Source of the DNA: Sinonovacula constricta
Taxonomy: Eukaryota > Mollusca > Bivalvia > Cardiida > Solecurtidae
DNA length: 64,000 nt
Direction of reading: 5' to 3'
NCBI GenBank assembly: GCA_007844125.1
Contig: CM017558.1
Span: forward strand, 48,888,772-48,952,771
Shown here: in pieces, positions 1-13,000 of the stretch
Position numbering within the stretch: position 1 is the first letter of the stretch
Layout: every line of letters begins with the position of its first letter
Position numbers and translations under genes: made by a program
The notes under the pieces: model-generated
The model's database searches: none
What the model saw: only the letters and a program-made list of their open reading frames with translations
What the model was told of the DNA's origin: nothing

Positions 1-159
1 TGTTTTTAGTTATTGAAAAATATTTTAATATTATTTTATTCAAAATTGCTTAAATATTTAATGATAACTGTTGCGTACATTAAAATGCTCACTAAGCAAT
101 ACTTATTTATTACTCGCTGAGGGAATTGGGAGCGGGGTGTTGTTTTGGTGTTGTCTGTC

Positions 160-660
160 CCTCCATTTCCACACTATTTCTCAGCAGCTACTGACTGGAT
201 TTTAGTGAAACTATGTGGGAACTTTCAACAACAAAATGAGATGTGCATGTTCTTGGCATTTTCTGGTTGGACCCTTTAATACAGAGTTATGACCCTTGAT
301 TAGTTATGCAGTATGTATTAAGAGTATTATTCATTTCTGCGCTATTTCTTGGCAACAGCTTGCTGGATTTCAACAATCGTTATGGGAACCATCAATACCA
401 AGATAATACACATATCCTTGGCATGTTCCAGTTGGACCCTTTAACGCAGAATTATGGCCCTTGATCAATTATGCTGTATGCATACAGAATAATATTTGTT
501 TCTGTGCTACTTCTCAGCAACGGCTTACTGGATTTCAACGAAACTTTATGGCAACTATTAATACCAAAGGAGATGTGCATATCATGGGCATAATCTGGTC
601 TGACCATTTAACACAGAGTTATGGCCCCTGACTAGTATTTCATTTCTGCGCTATTTCTCT
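160..660 (+). repeat. About 166-bp tandem repeat, 3 copies, in an intron
   Basis: Three diverged copies can be followed by the landmark ACCCTTTAATACAGAGTTATG near 273 and its variants near 437 and 602. Each is preceded by a copy of CTGGATTTCAAC or similar. A related fragment (GGCAGAGTTATGCCCCTTC) lies near 11260, so this is a dispersed family as well as a local array. Confidence 0.6.
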
Positions 661-921
661 GCAGCTACAGCACATGTCATCACTTTTGATTGCACAATTT
701 TTTCTTCTTTCATCAAGATGATAACCACAAAGTTATTTATTGAAAAATTTATTACTGGTTTCTTCCCATTTACTTCATGTTCAAATTCTGACTTTACCCT
801 TTCTTTAAATCCTGATCGGCAGGGTATATACTGTCTATGACTTAGTCCTGTTTATATCAAACATATACATAAATATTCTGTATTGTTTAAAATGATTATG
901 ACACAATTTCTCCCATATTAG

Positions 922-1044
922 ATTTGTGGAGCTTGTTCATCAAAACGAGAACCTTCAGCGTGACATCTCTGATCTAGAAACAGCTTATTTGTTACATAGA
1001 CAGTTTGTGGAGGAAGACCAGAATAGTGTACATGGTATTTTACG
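922..1044 (+). CDS. Kinase gene exon: coiled-coil segment
   Basis: The exon lies between an AG acceptor at 920-921 and a GTAAGC donor. It enters with one base of a split codon and leaves in phase 2, giving FVELVHQNENLQRD and onward to HGILR. The heptad-like pattern suggests a short coiled coil. It is the first exon visible; earlier exons are outside the window or not recognised. Confidence 0.7.
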
Positions 1045-4000
1045 GTAAGCATGTCAGAACAGTCTGTCAAACTCAGCATGTTGAAAAATGGAAAGAAAGA
1101 GTTTCAGTAAGTAAGAGAGTGTGTTTGCTTCCCTCTAACACACTTCAGTGCATTTTTATTTTTCGAAAGCTAATGTAACATTGGAGGACGATGTGCAGCC
1201 AGTCTGATAGTTGAACCCAAGACTCCTTGCTAATGGTAGGAATGCCCAACAAACTGAGCTGCAGGTGCTGCTTTCACATTCATTCCTTATCATCTGACTT
1301 CATGTGACATCTAGTTCAAATATCAGCAGCCATATTGATGAAATGCATTTTGGCAATCTAAAATTATGAATGGACATTGGCAATCTAAACTTAATTTCAC
1401 ATTATCATTGATATGTAGTTTTTCCCCTTTTTATATGTCTCGAATTAAACATATTTACTTTAGTATCACCTGTGCATTCCATTTTGTCAAGGTACACAGT
1501 GGGGGTTACCAACATCATTCGTTTTTCAATCTTTGGACAAATGTTTGTTTGTATCTCAGTTTAAGTAATAAAATATCTCTCAAGATATTTTCTGATTCTT
1601 CTGTTAAATATGAATTTTATTTCATTCATAGCAAGGAAATAGGAGGCTCAAGATGGGAGCATGGTGGTGCGGGCAAATTACGAACATACAAATCTAGCAA
1701 GGATCTGGAACCAGCTGTCTCAGAGAAAAAGCAGCCACATTCCACAAGGAAGGTTCCCAGCTCCAGGCAGAATGGTTCTACAGCCTCAGTTAGTCAACAG
1801 GCTGCCAGTATCAATGGAAATCAGAGAACAAGTGTGAAAGATGATGAAGACTGCATAGAGCTTCTAAGTGGTAATGTGGACAGAAATAGACTGCTTGACC
1901 TCAAGACAAAAGTACTGAAAAAAGCTGGATCGAAAATTATCAGGAGAGAGTCATGGGCAAGTCCAATTGAGTCTAATGCAAAAAAATTTTCTACAACTGA
2001 GAAGGAACCAGTGGTTGAGAATAAGGTGCTTTCTTCAAGGCCAGTTAAGAATGTCAGAAGAAAAAGGTCATTGAAAAGAGATTCAAGTGCTTCCTCAGGT
2101 AAAGATGCACAGAAAATAAGTAAAAATGATGATTCATTAATTTTAGATGGTGCAAATGGTCTTTCCAACAATGACGACAAGAAACAGCCTTTAGAAAGAC
2201 AGTCAAGACTTGACTTGCATAAAAGTCGGGATCTTGAAAGTTCTAGAAGTATAAGCATAAATGCTTCAAATGGAGAAGTATCAAACAGAAGTGGGAGACA
2301 TAGCTTAAGAGAACATGTTGCAAACTCAAGAGAATTTGCTAGAGATGTTGAACACAAACCAAGACAAACTGAACCGAGAGAGAGTCTTTTTCAGACTCAA
2401 GTGCCAGATCAAGCTGATCTTGTTATAGACACAAAACATGGAGAAATCAGAATCAAACCATCATGTGATGGTCAAGATTTCACTCATGGAGATTTGAACA
2501 GTTCAAGAGTAACAATCAGACCTGGATCTGTTAATAGAAGTGTAGATAGTAACAAAATACCATGCTCAATTGTAGAAGACAACCTGTGTTCTAGTCCAAC
2601 TAATGAAGTGAGAGATATTTTTGGTTTAACTTCAATTGACCCAGAGTTTAGATCTGGTGCACAGCAACAGAGAGAATCTTCTAGTCCCTTTGCTGCAGCC
2701 AAGAATTGTAATACTGAAGTTGAGTTCTGGTTACGTGGACTTGGTCTGCCAGACATTAACAAGTATGTTGCAATCTTCGCTGCTAATGATGTTGACCTTC
2801 TTGATCTGGAGTTTATGTCAGCAGCTCAGTTGCATGATATGGGAATAACATCCATTGGCGTGTTGGACAAAATTCTTAAAGGTGTGCATGATCTGAGAAG
2901 TTGTGGTGGCCCATTAACAGCTGAAGCTAGCAAAGCTAAGAAAAAAGGACTAAGTGCAGCTTCTATTGCTTGGGAACCAATAGATGAAACAGTTCTGAAA
3001 ACTACAGCCAGTGCCAATAATAACAAACCTAAGTCAGTAAATAAATCTTGCCAGAATGACTCCTTTCTCAGGCGATCAAATGATGATCTTCTGTCAAGAC
3101 GGTCACTTGATTTGTCCAGTTTGCGAAGTGACAGGGCCAGTGTAAGGAGTTCTAGTGCCATGTCAAATGTGTCTGAGTCTACTGATATGGTCTCAAGTGC
3201 AAGATTTGCGGCAAGTACAAAGTCAAGTAGTGCCAAAGTTGTGGAGAAAAGACCACCAAGTGCTAAAATGATAGTAAAAAATTCTACTGGCAACCAGTCT
3301 GGAAATAAGAACCTTGATAGTACAAGGACGTTGACCCAGTCTCCTGCAACTGTTCGTCGAAGCAACTCTACAGCATCAGAGAAACAAAGCTCAAAGCTAA
3401 CCTCGCTTGAATCTAAACCTTCTAAAGGGGTTCTGATACGACCTCGCAGTGCTTCTGTTAGCAGAGATCAAGGGAAGAATTCTAAAAAGATCAACAAAGA
3501 AGATGACAAAGAGGTGAAAGGTCGAAGTCATAGGACCAGGTACAGAAGTAGGTCAGTGGATGCTGTCAAGAGAAAAGCCTTAGAAGGTATGGTCAAGTCA
3601 ATATGTGTTTCTGTGAATTAAAAATGTTTAAACTTTCTAGACAACTTTTAGGGGAGGCAGTCATGTTTCCCTTTTATGTATATATTTGATACCATTAACT
3701 GATATTTACTTAAGTAGATTGTTAAGAATATTTACTTTTTGCAAACAAGCTTGATGCATCCTTAGCCATGTGGGTAAAGCTGTTTTTTAGTAACTCATCT
3801 GACTCTTCAGCTTGTCACAGTGTGGGTGTGAGTTCTGGTTGATTTTTCCAGTTGACCTGCAGTGGGCCATATTGCTGCTTTGACATTTATCAGGGGCTTT
3901 CCTCCGCCAGAAATAGCTGGATGTAGCTTTAATAAACATTACTGTGTTGCTGTAATGTATTAAAAAAATAAAACACACATGTTGCTCTTTCATTCCAGGT

Positions 4001-7000
4001 GTGCAGGCAGCTGCTAAGAAGTTTGAAGACAAACAGCAGCGGGGTCGTGACCAGGATAGCATGCCAGGTGTGAATGATGAGCGAGCAAAACATCGCAGGG
4101 ACCTCATGGCTGCTAGGCATCTGCAGAGGGAAAGGGAGAGGGATAAAGAGGTAAACATATGTCTTTTATTTTGTCTTGGTAGTACTTCCTTCATAAAAAT
4201 ATGAAGGTGTTCTTGAATAGATGGACATTACTAGATCTGATGTCTTTAAGACATATGTAAGATATGATAAATAAATAATTTACCTTCTTTTAGTCATAAA
4301 GATATAATCAAGTAAGTACTAATGGTTTAGTTGTTAGAGTCATCATTTAAACCTCTTTGAAAAAAAACAGCAAAACATGAAAAATTAAACTGCCCCTACC
4401 TTAAAGCACTTCATTAAACTAAGCTGACACAAGGTATCTCATGAAGTTGTATTATGAGAGTGCCATGTTTTATACCCTCGTATGTCATGCCTTTGCCGTA
4501 TGATATTTGTCAGCCTTAATCATTTCAAGGGATGCAATCCTTATATACAAGTTTACTAATTCAACAGTCTTCAAGGTCCAGATAGAAATAAATATCAAAT
4601 TCTAACATTTTTGGAACATTATTATTCTTGTTAATATTTATATTGAATCAAAAGCAAGACTAAGTTTTTGTAAAATAAATGAAAAGAATTGTGTATTATA
4701 GAATTTTTTATAGAATGCATGTCCATAACAAGTTAGTGGTACATATGAGTTACACAGAGTGTCTTTTGACATCTTCCAAATTTATCTTGCTTGTAATATC
4801 AATACTCAATTTAACACTGGAAACCATGACAACTGTTTTCAGGATACCAGTGGGTGGATTGTTAGTGAAGAAGGTCAGACTGGGGTGGTGGTACAGACCC
4901 ACAGAGGGGATGGAGAGGGACAGGAGCAGGGATTGGAGAACCTTGTCACCATCAACGTCCTAGCAAACCACTCACCTGGCTCAGGTACGTTTATAGCAGA
5001 GATGATTATTGTAGTTTTAAGCATCTTGGTATCATTAGTTTTGAATGTAGATTCTACATATTGCCATGAGATATTAAATGATGAAGAAGCGGTTTAGCAT
5101 TGGGGTTTATTAAGGTGTTTTAAACCCTTGAAGACATAGTAAGATGTATATACATTTATTATTTTTAAATAAATTCTTTACGGTTACTAATGCGCTATGT
5201 GCTTTGAAAATAGCTTTAGTCAGAGGGTTGAGGGTGCATAATTTGGATTTATGATTTTTTTAAATGAGGTATATTTTAATACAAGTTGATTTTTGACTTC
5301 CGTTTATTTAATATTTGGATATGATACATAATAAATTTGTTGTTTAAATTGAAAATTATGTAAATATTAGCTAACCATTTATATACTATAGAAAGAGCAC
5401 AATTGTGAATGGTGTGATTATGAAAAAAGAGACAGTAACTGTATTAACTATCTATAACTTCATATGTGAACACCCCTCGCACCCCCTACAAAACAAACCA
5501 CACATTTTATCAACATTAGACCAAATAGATTTAACAAGAAATAATAGCCATCTTAGATAAAGATTTAACAAAAGGTAACCAATGTTACTTCAGCTAGTCA
5601 ATAGAAAATTAGAAAATGACACCACATTTTATGTTGATTGTATGTATTGCAGCTCTGGGGGACTCTCTTGGACGGTCTACTGTGATCTATGTTCTGCCAC
5701 CTATCAGTAAGGCTGTGAAAACATCTCTGGCTAGCATCCTTTACCCTGAGACTATTAAACATTCTTGAGTTCACACTCAGACCAATGCCTAACTCCAGGA
5801 AATAGGGTCCAAACAGTTGTTATGGTTTAGTTTTGACACCTTACCATAATGAATACCTGGTGAATTAAGTTTTCACTTTTACAATCTTGAAATTGAAAAA
5901 AATCAATTTTCACACCAAACTTACTTATTATAGACCCTGATTGGTCAAACTGTTCATACCAGTTATTCTTAATACAAGGATTTGAGTCTGTTCCCAAGAA
6001 AAGTCATCAGAATAGATCAATGATTTTTTTTCCTACTTAGATGCACTGATCTCTGAATTTTTTGTTTTATAAATTTGCTTTATAACAAATGCATGAAGAT
6101 CACTGTTTGTATGTTTTAAAACCAATTGTCCATGATATTGTTTTCCTTTTCCTAATTTGTTATTGTGAAGGTAAATTGGAAAACAAATTATACCAGTATA
6201 ATGCCATTGGACACATTTATTTTAAACTTTTTTTTCCCCTGAATTTGTTGTAAACAATATCAGAAAAGAACATTTTTTCCAGGGAGTTCATCTTTAGTCA
6301 AGAACCTGGCAGGGACTGATTTCTTTTTTTCGAGTTTTCTCCTGATTTTGTTTTGTTTTGCTAGATTTCAGTTTATTTCAGTTATTTTTTCCAGGATTCC
6401 TAGCTATTTGAGGCATTTTGTGCCATATCTATTTTATTATTTGCTGCATGTGTGAGGCATTTTGGTAACAGTTATATTTCATTAACCATTTAAAACAAAA
6501 AAGACGGTGTAGTTTTCACATATTTTATTAGTCTTATTTTAATAAATAGCATTATTTACTTCCTTTGAAGAGATACAGGTTGTTTCATGATATCTGATAC
6601 AATTGCAAGTGATTGCTTAATGCACATATACAATATACACACATATTATTATTGCTATGATGTCAGCAACCTTGTCACAGACATGATTGTAAATGTAAAA
6701 TGATAAACTTATACATGTATAGGCTGTAGGCCTATAGTTTGTCTTTAAGGATGCATGTCAATATTTTAGAGTTTTTAATACAACAAAATCAGACATTATA
6801 AAACACTCTGAACATTATATAGTGGTTCAAGTATTCAACTTGTAGAATCCCTCGTTAACATTTTATCAAAGCTTCAGTTTTTATTGAAGTTTTTTTCAAG
6901 TCTCTTAATCCTTCATGGTAATAAGATGGTATGTTGATCTTTCCATTTTAACAGTGTATTACAAATCTGACTTAAAAAATAATGCACCTGTATGAAGTCT

Positions 7001-10000
7001 TCAAGGAGTTCAAAAATAAGGTTGACCACAGTCATAACTTCTTCACACATGTCATGATTGCTTTTATCTTTGATTTAGAAAGTACATGTAGTTCACATAA
7101 GCATACAAGCACCAGAAGTGTGACATTTCTTTGGAGCATGCAAGCACAGTATTGGTCACATTTTTAGATGTGTAATTGTAGAAAACTTGGATTCACTGAC
7201 TTCTCACTCTCTTGCTATTTTGGTAGCAATTCTGGTTTTCATTCAATGCCCAACTGTCTGATTTTAATTTTAATTCTTGATTAATACTTCTTTGCGAAAT
7301 GACAACTTGATTTGTCCAAATAATGAAAACAATGCAAAATTTAAATTGTTTGACCGCAGTATTTGTTTCACAGTTCATGTGCATTTTTTTTTTCTGGAGC
7401 TTTTGCAAATTTGCAGTGCTTAGAATGACAACTATTCTAGGGTTTCCTTAGCTTCAGAATATACTTTTTCCACAACATGTGTGCCTTTTTGCATATATAT
7501 TAGATGTAGCCCCCTTTCTATTCAACAGTTGTTAGGACTGTTTTTATAAATATGTTTTTCCAGCAAGTACAAAATTAATATTGTATCCATTTTTTGCTTA
7601 ATAGTCATACTTTTAACAATACTAATAAGATTATAATTATATTTAAAATCACATTTTATATAAAGTGTCACAGTACAATTGTTTAACAAGACTTTTTTCC
7701 AGGTAATTTAAAATGACCAAAATGACCAAACTGATAACAATAAAAATGATACGTAAACTTGCTGTTTATAATGTTCTCAGATCCAGATAGATCACCTAGG
7801 GAGGTGCGAGACAGAACAACTGTGGTACAATCAAAGTCCGGGGATCTGCGACGCAGTCTTCGAAGAGTTGAACCAGTCAAACGACAACAGAGGAATTGTA
7901 TACATCCTGTAGAACTGCCACTTGATTTGGGTCAGTATGTATAGTCTGCCTTGTTGGGATTATATGAATATGTAATTATTGCTCTAGTCCATGTTTCTGT
8001 TCTTATTAAGGACCTAAATTAACCTTTTTCATATCAGCACATGGTTCCTGGACATTCACAGTCTATGATTAAAAATGAAATTTTGTACTGCATTAATTTT
8101 ATCAATTTTTAATCAACATTACACTTTCTTCATTTCACCACACTTTATTGGCCGCAATAGCTCAAGTGGTAGAGCCTCGGCTTGCGGATCGGGAGGTCAT
8201 GGGTTCAAACCCCGGCCAGGTCAAAGACTTTTATGTTGGTAGTAGTGGCTTCTCTCCTAACACTCAGGGCTAAGGGGACAGCATTATGCCTGACTTGTCG
8301 GTGTCAGTATATTGGACCGGCCGGGTTCAGTCCCTGGGCACTTCATAAGTGTCCCTGTGCTATAATGATAAAAATGTCGCTGCACAGTATTGGCAAAAAT
8401 GCCGGCTAATCCCATCCCAATCCTATCCTCACCACACTTTTTTAGCAGATTGCATGTAATATGATTATAACACTAAACCATACTATAGTATATCCCCAAA
8501 CTACTCTGCAGATCTGCCTGTGTTATCCACATACAAGACTGCTGGTAAGGATCGAGAGAAGGCCGTCTCTGAGACTGAGAGTGGATACCGTACAGATGGG
8601 TCATACTCGCAGATAGAGGAGCGTGTATCTGAGATTCAGCAGCAGGTACAAATAGAATTGTGGGAATGTATTGATATTATTAGTTGCTATATACTTTATA
8701 TAGTTTTTTGCATTTGATCAGTACTTTTTTAAGTGATATGGTGTGGGTAGCTGAAATGAAACCACCATTATTTGTCATTATTTTAGATAAAATAACTGAA
8801 AATTAAGCAAAAATAGTTAGAAAGACATGTTAGTAATTAAGAGTATTTGTGTATGACAAGCATTTCAAGGTGAATAAGGATAAATCTAAAATTGTTATTA
8901 AAATAGGTTTCAGTCTCAGTTTACAAGAAAAAATTAATTTCATTTCGATTAGAAATCACTGTTCTGCTTGAGTTCATTCAATTTGAATATCACGTTTATT
9001 AAAATATGTATTTATTTAATGGAATGTGTGGTTGTATAAATTTAAAAACCAAGCATATTTGACTATTTCCAGTTTTAAATTGATATAGAACTTAAACTCT
9101 ACAGTCCAGCCTGCATACTTTTTTTCTCTCTATGACAGCTTTTGTCCTTAGTGGAAATACCTTTCTGTAATAACAGCAGTGTAAAAACTGACACATCTTT
9201 TGTAGATTAAAAAGTTAAAGGCCAGGGCTTCTACTGGGGATGAGATGACCTTGACATTGGTCCGTGACCTTCAGGCACAACTGGTTCACTTTGAGCAGCA
9301 GTTGCTTGATAAGGAGCAAGGATCAAGCTCAAGGCCTGTTGAGGTTAGGACACCACACCAAACCAATGCCAGAGAGAAGTTACAGACTCATTCACAATCA
9401 AATCAGCAAAGAGAGACTAGCTTTCAGTTAGAAACTAATGGAGGAAAAGATTCCCAGAGAAATAGCTCAAGGAATGTAAAAACAGCAACCCAAGCACAAA
9501 ATTGTGAACAAAAGCCAACTGCAGTGACAAAGGAGACCCAAATGTTGTATTCTGATACTGATCAAAGTAGACGAAATGACAAGGGAGATAATCCAGTTTT
9601 GATTCCCAGACCTACACCAAGAAGAGTGGGCTCAAGTTGTACAAATGGTATGTTGATAATGGGAGTAACAAAAATTATTTGATTAACATTGCATAAAAGA
9701 TGTATCTAGGTTATCTTCTTTGCTAATTTGTTTAAGAATGTATTCCTTCAGTCATGCATTTTTATTAAAATCTTGAACTTTTTCTGATAAATATTTAAAA
9801 TCCTGTTCAAGGCACTGTACTAATCTAAAACAGAAGATTTCTATTATTTTAAGGTTAATGAGCAATCAAGACTTAAAATTTATTTTACCTTTCTTTTCCA
9901 GAGAGAGAGACAAACCTGTCAAAGCAAGGGGCTCCAAGGTTTGGTGTGACACAGACATTTAAACCCATTTCAAAGGCAATACACAAGATGGCTGACCGTT

Positions 10001-13000
10001 CTCAGTGTGATGATGATCTAACATGCAGTGAGAAAGAGACAGATGTTGGGGAGGAGGAAGAGAAGAGAGAAACACGGAGGGATGGTGTGCGGATGAGTAG
10101 GAAAGAGTTACTTGAAGAGATGCAAAAGGAGAAACAACAGCATCATCAGCAGATAAGGTTCATATGATGGTTTTGAATTGAACATTTGATGTTACACATT
10201 TGTAGAATTTGAAAATCATTTTCTTGTATTTCATCAGGTTAATGTCTGACTTTTAAAGATTATTTAAATTGAAAAAAAAGTTTAAAAATAATTTTATTGA
10301 GAAAAAATCCTTTAACATTTTTGTTTTTATTTCTATTTTAAACATTTGGAAAAAAATACCATAGAATGTAGTTCACTTTAACATTTTCTTATGAAGACAT
10401 GGTGTACCATACTCATTAAATAATCAGTGCTTTGGTTTAATTATATGGCCCAGTTGATGTCACCTTCTGATTTGTCAGTTGTGTTTGTATTTTCAGACAG
10501 CTTCAGTCAGAGTTGCAGCGGATCCGCCATACTGACCCAGTATCTAGTTTAGAGCTTTCTCCTCAGGACATTGTCTTCAAACAAGAAGGTACAGCTAGGG
10601 CAATACAGTAAACCTCTCTCAGAGGGACACATGTGTTCTGTTTTAAAGTGTCCCACTTAGCGAGGTGGTCCTCTTCGTGAGTTCATACAAATCATTTCAT
10701 TATATTGCTGCTTATGTTATTTTTAATATTATATTGTCTTTATATTGTATTAATATTGAATGATATTTAACTTAAAATAAAATAATGTTTTTCTTTTTAA
10801 TTTTATGCACCTTAAAAAATCATTGTAAACATCAAACAAATTGCCAACTTCTTAACAATTACTGTAAATGAATTACTAATGTCACAATTTGAATTAGTAA
10901 AGTGAGCAATCTTGTTTACTTAAGCGGTGTTGGCAGGCATGATAAACTGATTAATTACATGTGTATAACTGGACTACCTGGTGCAGTCCTGAGTGAGAAG
11001 GATAAAGAAAAGTGAGAATTTGTTAATTGGTTCTGAAACAACTGTTCCGTGTCCCAGTAATGGTTCTGAATAGGTATGCATAGCGAGTTGCCCCGCTTTG
11101 CAAGGTAGTCCTCTCTTTGGCATACACAGTGGCTAAGTTGTCAGTTAACGTACCTGTATAGAAAATTAACCAAAATAATAACTTCAAAATCGGAATATTC
11201 ATTCACTATCAAAAGCAGAATCCATTTTAGAAAGACAACTTACTTAAAAATAATTTTGGCAGAGTTATGCCCCTTCTTGAATTGGAATAGTTACTATGCT
11301 ATCTAGCTCTGATTGAAGCCTGCCGTCTACATAAAGCTCTTGTTTTATTTTGTTTTAAAGTGTTTACAGCACTGAAACAGTTATTATATAATCTTTGATT
11401 TTCTGGTGAAGAATTAAAAGACAAAAATGAATACACCAAAGGCCTGTTAAAAGACCTTTCATGCAATTATAATAAACAACAACATAATGTTCAGCCACTA
11501 GCAGGACTAAATGCCAAATTACTTTCTGACTTCTGTATTAGTTTTTGTTACTAAATACACCTTTTTGCCAAATAGTCTGACTAAATCCTATTGTTTTGAT
11601 TTGGATATATGATAATTTTGACCATTTACATGCTTTAAATCTTGCTCCATTTCAATGGTTCAGTGTTTATTTTCATTCATAAAAGTGTGTGCTGAAACCT
11701 ATTCTGTTGCTCAAATATGGAAAATACAAACATTGTAAAGCATATTAGCTTTGAGCAGAAACTTTTATTTTACTTTACTGACAAGTACATATACACTTTA
11801 ATAAAGTTTATTAATAAAGTTTTTTGCTTAAGCAAATGTCTATGAAGTGACTAGGTAACATATTCCTGTCATTTTCAGATCTTATTGGGGAAGGGACGTT
11901 CTCCCATGTATTTAGAGGAGAGTACCAAGGGTCAGAGGTCGCTGTGAAGAGACTCAAGGTACCACTGCTGTCACATGACCAGAACTACTTTAGGGCAGAG
12001 GTACTATTTTTTACTTTCTGTTACTTACTAATGATTTAGAAAGTCTTTGCACTTTGGTGGTCCTTTTTTTATGAAAAGCAGGAGCATATACGTGTCAATT
12101 GTAATGTATGAAACGGAATAAATTAGTGGATTGCTGATAGATTGACCATCCTAAAAGTGAGCAGTTTTGGCCAACAATCCCAACTTAAATTAAGGACATA
12201 ACATAAAGTAGCAAAGACTCCTGTATAAAGTTTGTTTCTGTTCTTCCATAATAAATATTGTTGGGATGGGAAATCTTGATTTCATGGCATTGTATGTTAG
12301 CTTAATATAAAAATGTTTTTCATATGAAACATTGTTTAATGGAAGTTACAATTATTTACATGTTTTTAAACCAGATACATTTATTGTGTGTGTTTGTGTT
12401 GCTAGGTGAGCCTGCTAAAGGAGCTCCGTCATCCCCGGGTGGTGCTGTTGTTAGGAGTGTGTACCAGTGGTAAACTCCCGATCATGGTTCTAGAGTTCAT
12501 GTCTCGAGGAAACCTGTTCAATTATCTACACAACCCAGATAAGTAAGTGCCATTATACCATTATCTTAATTTTTTGTCTTCTATGTTTCTTTTTAAGTTT
12601 TTGTTATAAAGTAAATAATATTTATCAGAGTATTTGATTTTTTGGGTTGTACTTTTATCCACTTACATCTTGAAATATTACATTCTTTTGTAGCTATATC
12701 ACCTTTTTATGTATGTGTGCCATAAACCCCAAAAAGAGAAGCAAAAAGTTAATACCTGAGAAAATAAACACATGTATCTAAAATGTTTTAACAGCATTTA
12801 TGGTGGTCATTTTGGTAAATTGTGTAAATTAGCAGCTTATAACTGAGAATTAAGAATGAGTAATCAGATGAATCAAGCTTTAAGTAAAATATTCAGTAAT
12901 TTAATCTGCAGTTTATTAGCACATGCAGTATTTTTTCTTACAGTGTAACATAATTTTATTCAATATAAACAGTATAAGCCATCTTATATAATCAATATAT

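Noticed and set aside
1366..1631. Upstream extension of the SAM-exon ORF with its own ATG
   Set aside because: The stretch is AT-rich, unlike the exon, and ends in an acceptor whose phase matches the exon at 922-1044. It is read as intron.
8150..8225. Functional tRNA gene
   Set aside because: A and B boxes are present, but the acceptor stem does not pair and a SINE body, tail and target-site duplication follow.
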